Source: Bacillota bacterium (GTDB taxonomy: Bacteria; Bacillota; Clostridia; Lachnospirales; Lachnospiraceae). Taken from it: DNA of 26,264 nt. Below the pieces are notes generated by a model that was not told the origin of the DNA, ran no database searches, and saw only the letters and a program-made list of their open reading frames with translations. The stretch is from NCBI GenBank assembly GCA_023460575.1, contig JAEWPQ010000309.1:1-26264 (forward strand), read 5' to 3'. Shown here in pieces: positions 16,757 to 25,109 of this stretch; positions within the stretch are counted from its first letter, which is position 1; the number at the start of each line of letters is the position of its first letter. The translations under genes were made by a program, and so were the position numbers.

Positions 16757-17113
16757 ATGACAGTTTTACTTCGCTTCGTGCTGATATGCGTTTCCCTGGT
16801 ACTGACCTTTTATGTACTGGGAAGAATACGCCACTCAAAAATGAAGATAGAGGATTCCATTTTCTGGGTAATGTTTTCCCTGCTTTTGGTAGTTTTCAGC
16901 ATTTTTCCCAAAGTGGCGGATTTTATTTCCGGCCTGGTGGGAACCTATTCCACAGCTAATTTCATTTTTACCCTGATGATCTTTATTCTGCTCACCAAGG
17001 TCTTTTTTCAGTCGATTAAAATATCTCAGTTAGAGCGCAGAGTGACGGAGTTAATCCAGATGCTGGCGCTGGATAAGGAGGAAGCCATAGAGAAGGAGGA
17101 ACATAAACTGTGA
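16757..17113 (+). CDS. DUF2304 small membrane protein
   Basis: 118 residues with three hydrophobic segments (about 4-22, 34-52, 66-84) and a charged coiled-coil tail (about 86-115). The arrangement, with a KMKIEDSIFW segment between helices 1 and 2, is that of DUF2304, a family commonly found beside GT2 genes of the polyprenyl-phosphate sugar synthase type. The biochemical role is not established. Position between such a GT2 and a DUF2142 protein suggests a partner or anchor in lipid-linked sugar synthesis. AAGGGAG precedes the ATG. The stop overlaps the next start (GTGA). Confidence 0.82.
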   Translation: MTVLLRFVLICVSLVLTFYVLGRIRHSKMKIEDSIFWVMFSLLLVVFSIFPKVADFISGLVGTYSTANFIFTLMIFILLTKVFFQSIKISQLERRVTELIQMLALDKEEAIEKEEHKL

Positions 17114-18714
17114 AGCGTTTGTTAAAGACGAAAGGCTTATGGCTTGCAGCAGGAAGCATTCTGCTTTTGATGTTTTTGTTTGTCAGAACCTATATAAAAA
17201 CCATAGTGGGGATTCCTTCTCCGGAGTTTGAGCCGGTCCGGCGGTTTTACTGGTGGTTTATTGTCTTCGGTTGTGGATTTCTTGGTGCCATTGCCTTTCT
17301 TTTGTGGATAAAGAATATTTTTAGCCAGTGGCTGTTCCCACTGGTTGTTATTGGACTTGGAGTTTTTTATATGTTCGCTTTAACTCCTTTTTCTGCACCC
17401 GATGAAGCTGCCCACTTTGTCAGTGCCTATCGTCTTTCCAGCCAGATTATGGGCAAACAGGCAGTGGCGGGAGAAGACTTTTTAAAGCATGCTTCATCAG
17501 AAGAAAAAGAGCGGATTAAAAAAGGAGCAAATGTCCTGGTTCGTAACGGGGATGATGTCTCCGGTCTTTATACAGAGCCGGGGCAGAGAACGTACAATCG
17601 TGTCCTGACAGAACTGTTTACCCTGGATCACAGCCAGTCAGTGACAGTCCGAGAGGAAGTTCCGGTGAATACCACACCTGTGGTTTATCTGCCTCAGGCA
17701 GTGGGAATTACGCTTGCCAGACTTTTACATCTTGGCTACATTCCCCTGGTTTATCTGGGACGGTTTATGAATCTTCTGGCATTTGCAGCCATGGCAGCGG
17801 TTTCTGTCCGGCTGATGCCGTTTAAAAAAGAAGTTCTCATGGCAGTGTCCTGTCTTCCCATGACTCTTCATCTGGCGGCTTCCTACTCTTATGATACTGC
17901 ATTTATCGGTCTTTCCATGCTTTTGCTTTCCTGGTGTTTTCATCTGGCTTACGAGAAGAAAGAGATAAAAACAAAAGACCTCCTGGTGCTGACTCTCCTG
18001 CTTATACTGTTAGAGCCTGGAAAAATCGTATACCTGCCTGCAGCCGGAATCTGTCTGCTGATTCCAAAATCAAAATTCAAATCTCAGAGGCATTACTGGA
18101 TCTCCGTGTTTAGTGTCATTGCAGTGACGCTGCTTGCAGTATTCCTGGTGAACCGCCTGGTACTTTCTGCATGGGCCGGGGCTACGGAAAGCTACGTGGG
18201 ATGGAGTGAGGCGGCAGGCTATAACTTATCTGACGTGTGGCAGAGACCATTTTCCGTATTTACGGTTTATTATGAAACCCTGGTGACCCAGTACGACTAT
18301 TATCTGGTAACGATGCTGGGAGGATTTCTGGGGAATTTAGATCCCAATCTGACGATTCCGCCGGTCTGCTTAACCCTTCTTTGGTACGCCCTCTTTATCA
18401 GCGTAATAAAGAGAGAGGGGGAAGTGGTGAAAATGAGGGACGGACAGAAGCTGTGGATATTATTTCTTGTATTTACCAGTGCAGTTCTGGTTCTGACCTC
18501 TATGTTTTTAGGGTACACTCCCAGAAATTTAACGTATATTACGGGAGTGCAGGGGCGTTATTTTATTCCTCTTCTGCCTCTGCTTCGGCTGACTCTATAT
18601 GACCGCCGTCTGGTAATCGGTGTGGATTTAAGAAAAAGCGCATGGTATCTGGAATGCTTTGTAAGCATTTATGCCCTGATCCGTATCTGCTCCACATCAT
18701 GTCTGCGTTATTGA
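17110..18714 (+). CDS. DUF2142 integral membrane protein, GT-C-like
   Basis: 534 residues, about 12 membrane segments. It starts at GTG 17110, supported by GGAGG at 17095-17099, and overlaps the DUF2304 stop. The family signature TPFSAPDEAAHFVSAYR lies at 92-108, in the first large outer loop; an Asp/Glu pair here (D98, E99) with nearby His (H102) is the arrangement of GT-C glycosyltransferases that use polyprenyl-phosphate sugars outside the membrane. No member's function is firmly known to me, so transferase activity is inferred. The neighbouring Und-P-sugar-synthase-like GT2 would make its donor. The C-terminal part has a polar block at about 505-520 before a final hydrophobic end. Confidence 0.84.
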   Translation: MKRLLKTKGLWLAAGSILLLMFLFVRTYIKTIVGIPSPEFEPVRRFYWWFIVFGCGFLGAIAFLLWIKNIFSQWLFPLVVIGLGVFYMFALTPFSAPDEAAHFVSAYRLSSQIMGKQAVAGEDFLKHASSEEKERIKKGANVLVRNGDDVSGLYTEPGQRTYNRVLTELFTLDHSQSVTVREEVPVNTTPVVYLPQAVGITLARLLHLGYIPLVYLGRFMNLLAFAAMAAVSVRLMPFKKEVLMAVSCLPMTLHLAASYSYDTAFIGLSMLLLSWCFHLAYEKKEIKTKDLLVLTLLLILLEPGKIVYLPAAGICLLIPKSKFKSQRHYWISVFSVIAVTLLAVFLVNRLVLSAWAGATESYVGWSEAAGYNLSDVWQRPFSVFTVYYETLVTQYDYYLVTMLGGFLGNLDPNLTIPPVCLTLLWYALFISVIKREGEVVKMRDGQKLWILFLVFTSAVLVLTSMFLGYTPRNLTYITGVQGRYFIPLLPLLRLTLYDRRLVIGVDLRKSAWYLECFVSIYALIRICSTSCLRY

Positions 18715-18734
18715 CAGGAAAGAAGGAAATTTAA

Positions 18735-19700
18735 ATGGAAGAAATAAGAGGGGAGCAAAAGACCGTTGACGTGATTATTCCGGTTTATAAGCCGGGCGAA
18801 ACCCTTATGCGGCTTTTTCACAGGCTGGAAGAGCAGTCTTACCCCATACGGAAAATTATTGTGATGAATACGGAAAAATCCTACTGGAAGGATTCTGATT
18901 ATGAGCATGTAAAGAATTTAGAAGTTCATCATGTGACGAAAGAAGAATTTGACCATGGGGGAACAAGGAACAGAGGAGCTGGCTGCTCTAAGGCCGACAT
19001 CATGGTGTTTATGACGGATGATGCGGTTCCTGCTGACAAAAATTTAATCAGTGCTCTTGTAAAAGCATTTCTTAAGACAGGCAAAGGCGGGGAAAAGGTA
19101 GTAATGGCCTATGCAAGGCAGCTGCCCAATACGGATTGTGCTCTGGCAGAGCAGTATACCCGTTCCTTTAATTATCCTTCTGAAAGCCGGGTTAAGACAG
19201 AGGCTGATTTAAAAGAACTGGGAATCAAGACATTTTTTGCATCAAATGTCTGCTGTGCTTATGACAGAAGTTTATTCTTAGAAGCTGGAGGATTTACCAA
19301 AACGACCATTTTCAATGAAGATATGATCTATGCTGGAAATGCAGTGCGTTACAGAGGCGAGGCTGTGGCATATGCTGCTGACGCAAAGGTAATTCACTCC
19401 CATAATTACGGCTGTATTGCCCAGTTTAAGCGGAATTTTGATTTGGCAGTGTCTCAGGCAGACCACCCGGAGATATTTGGCGGAATCCGTTCGGAAAGCG
19501 AGGGAATCCGGCTGGTGAAAAAAACCTGCATCTGGCTGGTAAAACAAAAGAAACCCTGGCTGATTCCCGGGGTGATTATAAAGAGCGGTTTTAAATATAT
19601 GGGGTATCTTATGGGAAAACGATACCGTACCCTGCCCAGGAGGCTGATATTAAGCTGTACAATGAACCGGTCTTACTGGGGGAAACATAAAACTGAATAG
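18735..19700 (+). CDS. Glycosyltransferase family 2 protein (rhamnosyltransferase-like)
   Basis: 321 residues. The N-terminus VDVIIPVYKPGETLMRLFHRL, the FDHGGTRNRG motif (72-81) and MTDDAVP (93-99) are those of the GT2 subgroup that includes RfbF/WbbL-like rhamnosyltransferases, where the HGGTRN block is conserved. A later segment ASNVCCAYDRSLFLEAGGF and FNEDMIYA forms the acceptor/base region. AAGGAAA lies 8 nt before the ATG, 20 bp after the DUF2142 stop. It is the last gene of the operon from 14787 and is followed by a strong terminator. The C-terminal 60 residues are basic and hydrophobic. Confidence 0.86.
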   Translation: MEEIRGEQKTVDVIIPVYKPGETLMRLFHRLEEQSYPIRKIIVMNTEKSYWKDSDYEHVKNLEVHHVTKEEFDHGGTRNRGAGCSKADIMVFMTDDAVPADKNLISALVKAFLKTGKGGEKVVMAYARQLPNTDCALAEQYTRSFNYPSESRVKTEADLKELGIKTFFASNVCCAYDRSLFLEAGGFTKTTIFNEDMIYAGNAVRYRGEAVAYAADAKVIHSHNYGCIAQFKRNFDLAVSQADHPEIFGGIRSESEGIRLVKKTCIWLVKQKKPWLIPGVIIKSGFKYMGYLMGKRYRTLPRRLILSCTMNRSYWGKHKTE

Positions 19701-19710
19701 AATGGTATAA

Positions 19711-19758
19711 AAAATAAAGTATTTTTAACTATAGCAGATAAAAATACTTTATTTTTTT
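19711..19758 (+). terminator. Strong intrinsic terminator ending the glycan region
   Basis: Perfect 17-bp inverted repeat (19711-19727 with 19739-19755), loop of 11 nt, followed by T to 19758. A-rich 5' side means it could also work on the minus strand. Confidence 0.9.
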
Positions 19759-19795
19759 GTCTTTTTTCACCAATGAATTAAAGGACAGTGAAAAC

Positions 19796-19801
19796 TATAA
19801 T
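19796..19801 (+). promoter_or_regulatory. -10 box of the allB-permease promoter
   Basis: TATAAT at 19796-19801 is perfect, but the position 17 bp upstream (19773-19778, ATGAAT) is a poor -35. This suggests a promoter that depends on an activator. It lies 72 bp before the allB start codon. Confidence 0.45.
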
Positions 19802-19855
19802 GCAAATAACACAATAAATTGCAGGTATTTATTAAAAAAATAAACATAATGCAAA
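19797..19855 (+). promoter_or_regulatory. Candidate operator repeats before allB
   Basis: ATAATGCAAA occurs twice, at 19797-19806 and 19846-19855. TGCAA (19801-19805) also forms an inverted repeat with TTGCA (19819-19823). The region is AT-rich, so chance is possible. Confidence 0.25.
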
Positions 19856-19872
19856 AAAAAGGAGGTATCAGA

Positions 19873-21231
19873 ATGGGTAAAAGCATGGATCTTGTCATTA
19901 GAAATGGAGTGGTTGTTTTTCCGGACCGTGTTGAAAAAGCTGATATTGGGGTGAGTGACGGAAAAATTGTGGAGATATCTCAAGAGATCTCTCAGGATGG
20001 AAAAGAAGTAATTGACGCAGTTGGCAAACATATTTTTCCGGCAGCCACCGATGGTCATGTACACTTTGATGATCCGGGAAGAACGGAGTGGGAAACCATA
20101 AAAAACGGCAGCCAGGCTCTGGCAGCAGGCGGAGGTGCTGTATTTTTCGATATGCCGTTAAACAGTTCTCCCTGTACACTGGACAGAGTGAATTTTGAAA
20201 AGAAGCTTGCGATTGCAAAAAGAGATTCTGTCTGTGATTTCGGTCTGTGGGGGGGATTATGTCCCACAAACTTAGACAAGCTGGAAGAACTTGCAGAGTG
20301 CGGTGTGGTGGGATTTAAAGCGTTTTCCTGCTTCAGCGGAATTGATGAGTTTCCTGGGATTGATGATTATACGGCTTACAAGGGAATGGAGAAATTGAAA
20401 AAGCTGAACCTACCGCTTATGGTTCACTGTGAAAATGACGGAATCACAGGAAAAGTGACGGGCTTAAAGAATGCGCAAAACAAGACCGGAGTCAGAGATT
20501 ATTTTGAGGCTCATGCACCTATTACTGAAATCGAGAGCATTTCCAGAATGATTACCTTTGCAGAGGAAACAGGCTGTAAACTGATTATTGCCCATGTAAG
20601 TACAGCAAAGGGTGTGGAACTGGTAACAGAGGCGAGAAAAAGGGGTGTAGATATTTCCTGTGAAACAATAGGACATTATCTGATTCTCACAGACCAGGAT
20701 GTAGAAAGACTGGGTACTCTGGGCAAATGCTCTCCGCCTATCCGTGATGCGGCAAACCAGCAGAAGATGTGGGGAAAATTGTTTAACGGGGAAATCACAT
20801 TTATTTCATCCGATCATTCCCCCAGCGATCCGAAACTGAAAGAGAAAGAGTTTATGAAAGCATGGGGAGGTATTTCCGGCTGCCAGAGCACGCTCTCTGC
20901 AATTCTGACCCATGGGTATCATGACAGAAAGCTTATGCTTACGAAGGTTGCAGCGCTAACTGCAGCCAATGTAAATGAAGTGTTTCATATTGAAGGAAAA
21001 GGCAGGATCCAGACAGGCTTTGATGCTGATTTTGCAATTGTTGATCTGGATAAAGAATATGTGCTGAATGCACAATCCCTGTTCTATTTACATAAAGTGA
21101 GCCCTTATGCAGGCATGAAATTTAGGGGTCAGGTTACACAGACAATTGTGCGGGGAAGAACCATTTTTAAAGATGGCAAAATTACTGCAGTATCAGGCGG
21201 AAAACTGATCACTCCAGCCAGAATGTCGTAA
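19873..21231 (+). CDS. allB: Allantoinase
   Basis: Opens the hydantoin ring of allantoin to allantoate, the first step of allantoin breakdown; cytoplasmic metalloenzyme. Start at 19873 chosen because GGAGG (19861-19865) is 7 nt upstream; the earlier in-frame start at 19819 has none. The protein is 452 residues, as for AllB. The amidohydrolase metal site is complete: H62/H64 in GHVHFDDPGRTEW, carboxylated-Lys candidate K149 in GFKAF, H185 in VHCEN, H241 in AHVS, and D314 in SSDHSP. The KCSPPIRD, MWGKLFNGEI and HKVSPYAGM segments match the E. coli AllB pattern closely, so allantoinase is favoured over dihydroorotase or hydantoinase. The permease follows after 28 bp in one operon. Confidence 0.88.
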   Translation: MGKSMDLVIRNGVVVFPDRVEKADIGVSDGKIVEISQEISQDGKEVIDAVGKHIFPAATDGHVHFDDPGRTEWETIKNGSQALAAGGGAVFFDMPLNSSPCTLDRVNFEKKLAIAKRDSVCDFGLWGGLCPTNLDKLEELAECGVVGFKAFSCFSGIDEFPGIDDYTAYKGMEKLKKLNLPLMVHCENDGITGKVTGLKNAQNKTGVRDYFEAHAPITEIESISRMITFAEETGCKLIIAHVSTAKGVELVTEARKRGVDISCETIGHYLILTDQDVERLGTLGKCSPPIRDAANQQKMWGKLFNGEITFISSDHSPSDPKLKEKEFMKAWGGISGCQSTLSAILTHGYHDRKLMLTKVAALTAANVNEVFHIEGKGRIQTGFDADFAIVDLDKEYVLNAQSLFYLHKVSPYAGMKFRGQVTQTIVRGRTIFKDGKITAVSGGKLITPARMS

Positions 21232-21259
21232 ATACACAAACGTATATAAGGAGAAAATC

Positions 21260-22600
21260 ATGGGAGAAAGTGTGATGACAGAAGGAAAGGCTTTGGAAGG
21301 CGTAATAAAACAGGATGGAATGGAGCCGGTTCCCGTCAGTAAGAGAACAATGGGGGCGTTTTCCTACTGGCTGGTCTGGCTTGGCGGCTGCGTTTCCACT
21401 GCTAACTTAACTCTTGGTTCTGATCTGGTTTCAGGAGGTCTGAATCTTGTTCAGGCTATTATAGCCATATCATTGGGATCGGCACTCTGTGTGGTATGTA
21501 TGGTCTTAAACGACAAATTATGCTACACAACCGGAATTCCTTATGTGGTGCAGTTAAGAGGCGCATTCGGATTTAAAGGAACCGTTATTCCAGCTCTATG
21601 CAGGGGGATTCCTGCAGTTATATGGTTTGGCTTTCAAAGCTGGATTGGAGCTTCGGCCCTCAATGAAATCAGTAAAATCGTAATCGGTTTTGACAGCATT
21701 GTTTTATGGTTTATTCTTTTTCAGGCAGTGCAGATCGGACTTTCTGCACTGGGATTCCAGGGTATCAAGGTGATTAATAATATTGGCGGTGCAGTAGTCA
21801 TTATCGCTCTGGTTTATATGCTGGTTACAATACTTGGCATGCATGGTGATGTAGTGACAGAAGTGGTTAATAAGAAGGGCTCATGGGGACTGCCGTTTTT
21901 TGGAGCTGTTACGACTTTTATTGGTGTTAACTGCGCGCTTCTGGTAAATATCGGCGATTCGGTAAGGCAGTTAAGGCCTGGATGCGGTCCTGTAAAACGA
22001 GGCTCCGCTTATGCCTTTGCGATGATTCCTGCTGTTGTATTTATGGGAGTAATCGGCCTTCTTGTTACAAGTGTAACCGGAATTGCCAATCCAATCGTAG
22101 GCTTTGCATATATCATGCCTAATAAAGCAATTGTTGTAATTACGTTATTATGTATTGTGTGCGGTACACTCACCACCAACATGCTCAATAATGCACTTCC
22201 CCCCATTTATGTGCTGGTGGATCTATTGAAAATATCGGTTAAAAAAAGTGCAATTATCATAGGGCTGCTTGCATATGCTACATTTCCCTGGGAGCTTGTA
22301 AAAGAATCATCTGCAGCGGGACTTAATCTTTTTGTGCTGATTTCCTCTTCTGTACTGGGACCAGTTTTTGCAATCCTCGTAGTGGATTATTATATTAATA
22401 AAAAACAAAAAATTAATCTTAATGATTATTACAATCCGGATGGAGCGTTTAAAGGCATAAACCTTGCAGCAATCGGAGGATTAATTGCGGGTATGACTGC
22501 AGCCCTTATATTTATAAAAATATCATGGCTGGCAAGTATTCTGCCTGCAGGTATTGTTTATTATGTTTTACTTAAGTGTTTTGAAAAAAAGAGTAAATAG
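21260..22600 (+). CDS. NCS1-family allantoin/cytosine-type permease
   Basis: 446 residues with about 12 membrane segments. The N-terminal block PVSKRTMGAFSYWLVWLGG and later GIPAVIWFGFQSWIGASALNEI are typical of the NCS1 nucleobase-cation symporter family (CodB, PucI, Mhp1). It should bring a purine-derived compound, most likely allantoin, into the cell with a cation; the substrate is inferred from the adjacent allB. AAGGAG lies 8 nt before the ATG. Co-transcribed with allB and followed by a terminator. NCS1 members also carry cytosine, uracil, hydantoins or thiamine, so specificity is not certain. Confidence 0.87.
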   Translation: MGESVMTEGKALEGVIKQDGMEPVPVSKRTMGAFSYWLVWLGGCVSTANLTLGSDLVSGGLNLVQAIIAISLGSALCVVCMVLNDKLCYTTGIPYVVQLRGAFGFKGTVIPALCRGIPAVIWFGFQSWIGASALNEISKIVIGFDSIVLWFILFQAVQIGLSALGFQGIKVINNIGGAVVIIALVYMLVTILGMHGDVVTEVVNKKGSWGLPFFGAVTTFIGVNCALLVNIGDSVRQLRPGCGPVKRGSAYAFAMIPAVVFMGVIGLLVTSVTGIANPIVGFAYIMPNKAIVVITLLCIVCGTLTTNMLNNALPPIYVLVDLLKISVKKSAIIIGLLAYATFPWELVKESSAAGLNLFVLISSSVLGPVFAILVVDYYINKKQKINLNDYYNPDGAFKGINLAAIGGLIAGMTAALIFIKISWLASILPAGIVYYVLLKCFEKKSK

Positions 22601-22608
22601 AGAAAAAG

Positions 22609-22655
22609 AAAGAAGTCTGCGTGACGTAAATTGTCATTGCAGGCTTCTTTTTTTT
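22609..22655. terminator. Terminator between the convergent permease and DUF2877 genes
   Basis: AAAGAAG..CTGC (22609-22620) pairs with GCAG..CTTCTTT (22639-22650), with an inner TGAC/GTCA pairing, followed by T to 22655. The A-rich left side can supply a U run on the other strand, so it may serve both genes. Confidence 0.8.
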
Positions 22656-22663
22656 GTGTGAAC

Positions 22664-23533
22664 TCAATCAGAAATCAGAGTAAAAGCGTAATAGATACCG
22701 CAGAGAGAATCAATGCCGGAGGAATGTCCCACTGCTTCAAAGGAAGCCAGGATATCTTCGGGAGAAGAAGGAAAAACAAGATCCTTAACTGGTTTGCCAA
22801 ACTGGGAGGAAAGAGCACAGCTAAGGAATGTACGGCTGATATCATTTGTGTTGCTGAGATTGGCCCTGATTTTTTCTTTGAGAACTGACGTAAACGGATG
22901 ATCTGAATTTCCCGTCAGTATCAGTCCGGCCAGTACGCCGCACAAAAAGTCATCTCCGCTTGGGGTAAGGCCAATTCCCAGTCCGATCAGAGAAACCAGT
23001 TCATCTGCCGCTTTTTTATAATCTGCAATCTGTATAGATGTATGGCAGACAGTAAGACGATGCTTTGCGGCTGCAGTTACAAGATCCATTTCCAGGTTGT
23101 TTTCCTGTCCCTTTATACAGGGAGCAGCAAAAATGGTACAAAATCCCCCGGTTGAAGAATGTTCCAGTATAGACTTCAGCATATTCCGTGTAAGCCAGGG
23201 AGATTTACTGGAAAGTTCTGATTCATAGATATCAGCTTTTGAAAAATAGAAATGAAATACTGAATCAGAACTGTATATAGACAGCGTGTCCTCACTAATC
23301 CTCACAGACAGGTCAGGAAAAACAGGAAGTATTTCCATCGATGGAGCATTAAGCTCAGTAATGAGGCTGACCGGGGATATGGGTGAGGAGGCAGCCTGCA
23401 AAGCCAGTAAATAAGTTCCAATCTGAATGTTAATTGTCTTCCGGTATACGGAATGTACCCGGCCTTCTGACGCAGAATTCAGGATATCCAGAGCATAGGA
23501 TCCAATGGATGTAATATTAAAATGCATAATCAC
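22664..23533 (-). CDS. allH: DUF2877 protein, AllH-like oxamate carbamoyltransferase subunit
   Basis: 289 residues if started at the GTG at 23533-23531, which has AAGGAG 7 nt upstream. The in-frame ATG at 23527 would be 13 nt from it, and an ATG at 23596 has no ribosome site. Family signature GLGIGLTPSGDDFLCG lies at about 184-199, and GHSSGIDSLCGI near the C-terminus (about 269-280); both define DUF2877. In E. coli the DUF2877 protein YlbF is AllH, one of three proteins (AllF, AllG, AllH) of oxamate carbamoyltransferase, which makes oxamate and carbamoyl phosphate at the end of anaerobic allantoin use. AllF and AllG are not in this window. Lies divergent to the second amidohydrolase gene. 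Confidence 0.82.
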   Translation of the reverse strand: MIMHFNITSIGSYALDILNSASEGRVHSVYRKTINIQIGTYLLALQAASSPISPVSLITELNAPSMEILPVFPDLSVRISEDTLSIYSSDSVFHFYFSKADIYESELSSKSPWLTRNMLKSILEHSSTGGFCTIFAAPCIKGQENNLEMDLVTAAAKHRLTVCHTSIQIADYKKAADELVSLIGLGIGLTPSGDDFLCGVLAGLILTGNSDHPFTSVLKEKIRANLSNTNDISRTFLSCALSSQFGKPVKDLVFPSSPEDILASFEAVGHSSGIDSLCGIYYAFTLISD

Positions 23534-23561
23534 TTGTTTTCTCCTTTTGTTGTTAATATAA

Positions 23562-23590
23562 ATTCTAGCAAAAAGCCGGTAAAAATACAA
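23562..23590 (-). promoter_or_regulatory. Promoter of the DUF2877 gene
   Basis: On the minus strand: TTGTAT (23590-23585), 17 bp, TAGAAT (23567-23562), about 30 bp before the GTG start. Confidence 0.55.
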
Positions 23591-23648
23591 ATACAAGAAA
23601 ATAAATTATACATGATGGACAAAAAACGTAACAAAACTTCACCTCTTT

Positions 23649-23677
23649 TTGCATTGTTTTCACAGAGATTATTTAAT
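23649..23677 (+). promoter_or_regulatory. Possible promoter of the second allantoinase-like gene
   Basis: TTGCAT (23649-23654), 17 bp, TTTAAT (23672-23677). The -10 is weak. The -35 overlaps TTTTTGCATT (23646-23655), the reverse complement of the AATGCAAAA seen before allB. Confidence 0.35.
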
Positions 23678-23738
23678 AAAATAATGAAATGCTTCATCAG
23701 TCAGTTGTCATTAATAAACCAGAAACGGAGGAGAAGGT

Positions 23739-25109
23739 ATGTATGATTTATTAGTAAAAAACGGGAAGATCGTAACAGCAGAGTGTGTATTTTCGGGAAA
23801 CATCGCGGTAAAAGAGGGTAAAATAGCAGCAGTGCTTCTTGCAGGAGAAGAACCGGAAGCCAAAAAGGTGATTGATGCAAAGGGAAATTATGTTTTTCCG
23901 GGTGCAATTGATACACATGCCCATTTAAATGATCCGGGATACGAGTGGCGTGAGGATTATGCCCATGGAACAGCAGCAGCTTCTGTAGGGGGATATACTA
24001 CCATAATTGATATGCCGCTGCAGAACGAGCCTGCGATGACAAATGCAAAAATCTTTGATATGAAGGTTGAAAAAGTTTCTCCCAATGCATATGTGGATTA
24101 TTGCTTCTGGGGTGGTTTAATTCCTGATAATTTTCAGGATTTAAAGGGCATGGATGAGAAAGGCTGCGTTGCATTTAAATCCTTTATCGGACCGGTCTCC
24201 CCTGATTACAGCTCTTTAAATTACGGGCAGGTATACGAAGCAATGCAGATTATCCATGAATTTGACGGGCGTGCCGGTTTCCACTGCGAAGATTTTGCGT
24301 CAATTAAGTGGCAGGAACAGAGAATGAAAAAAGAAGGCAGACTGGACTGGAAGGGATTTTTAGAATCAAGACCAGTTGTCGCAGAAATGGTTGCAACCGT
24401 TGACGTGATCGAACTTGCAAAAGCCACCGGCTGCAAAGCACACATCTGTCACGTAAGCAGTCCTGATGTTGCGCAGAAAATCAAAGAAGCGCAGCAGGAA
24501 GGCTATGATATCACAGCAGAAACATGTTCTCATTATTTAAGCCTGACTGACGAAGATGTAATTAATAACGGACCGCTGTTTAAATGTGCGCCGCCTCTGC
24601 GTTCCAAAGAAGAGGTGGACAGGCTGTGGACCTATGTAGAGGATGGTACCTTCAGTGGCATTGCAAGTGACCATTCCCCATGTTCCTATGATGAAAAATT
24701 TAAGGAGATTTTAGGACATAAAATTGAAACTGTATTCGATGTATGGGGTGGAATCAGCGGTATCCAGAGCGGATTTCAGGTAAGCTTCCATGAAGGATGC
24801 GTAAAACGGGGAATTTCACCTTCCGTTCTTGCTAATGCAATGGCAAAGAAACCGGCTGAGGCCTTTGGCATCTATGGAAGAAAAGGAGACATCAGAACTG
24901 GATTTGATGCAGATTTAATTATTGTTGATCCGGATAAGGACTGGGAAATAACAGAAGAATCCCTTCTCTACGTAAACAAGATTTCTGCTTTTGTCGGAAT
25001 GAAGGGAAAGGGATTGCCAGTCTGTACCGTTGTTCGCGGTAAGGTAATCGCAGAAGACGGTAAAGTTGTTGGTGAAAAAGGATACGGAACCCTTGTTAAA
25101 AAACATTAG
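23739..25109 (+). CDS. Allantoinase-like amidohydrolase (second copy)
   Basis: 456 residues, same cyclic-amidohydrolase family as the gene at 19873 but clearly diverged. GGAGGAGAAGG precedes the ATG. The metal site is complete: H60/H62 in THAHLNDPGYEWRED, K147 in AFKSF, H182 in FHCED, H238 in CHVS, D311 in ASDHSP. The segment after the first histidines reads NDPGYEWRED rather than the DPGRTEW of the first copy, and the KCAPPLRSKEEVDRLW region also differs, so the substrate pocket may differ. It may be a second allantoinase, or act on another hydantoin, dihydropyrimidine or ureide. The genomic context (AllH, AllE) favours purine-ring degradation. Its stop overlaps the convergent hydrolase gene by 14 bp. 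Confidence 0.85.
   Translation: MYDLLVKNGKIVTAECVFSGNIAVKEGKIAAVLLAGEEPEAKKVIDAKGNYVFPGAIDTHAHLNDPGYEWREDYAHGTAAASVGGYTTIIDMPLQNEPAMTNAKIFDMKVEKVSPNAYVDYCFWGGLIPDNFQDLKGMDEKGCVAFKSFIGPVSPDYSSLNYGQVYEAMQIIHEFDGRAGFHCEDFASIKWQEQRMKKEGRLDWKGFLESRPVVAEMVATVDVIELAKATGCKAHICHVSSPDVAQKIKEAQQEGYDITAETCSHYLSLTDEDVINNGPLFKCAPPLRSKEEVDRLWTYVEDGTFSGIASDHSPCSYDEKFKEILGHKIETVFDVWGGISGIQSGFQVSFHEGCVKRGISPSVLANAMAKKPAEAFGIYGRKGDIRTGFDADLIIVDPDKDWEITEESLLYVNKISAFVGMKGKGLPVCTVVRGKVIAEDGKVVGEKGYGTLVKKH

Noticed and set aside
19898..20269. Minus-strand 123-codon frame inside allB
   Set aside because: Off-frame reading of a well-supported allantoinase gene; no promoter, ribosome site or family motif.
22631..22901. 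Small plus-strand open frames opposite the end of the DUF2877 gene
   Set aside because: They are shadows of the DUF2877 coding sequence, which has clear family motifs; the frames have no ribosome sites or recognisable content.
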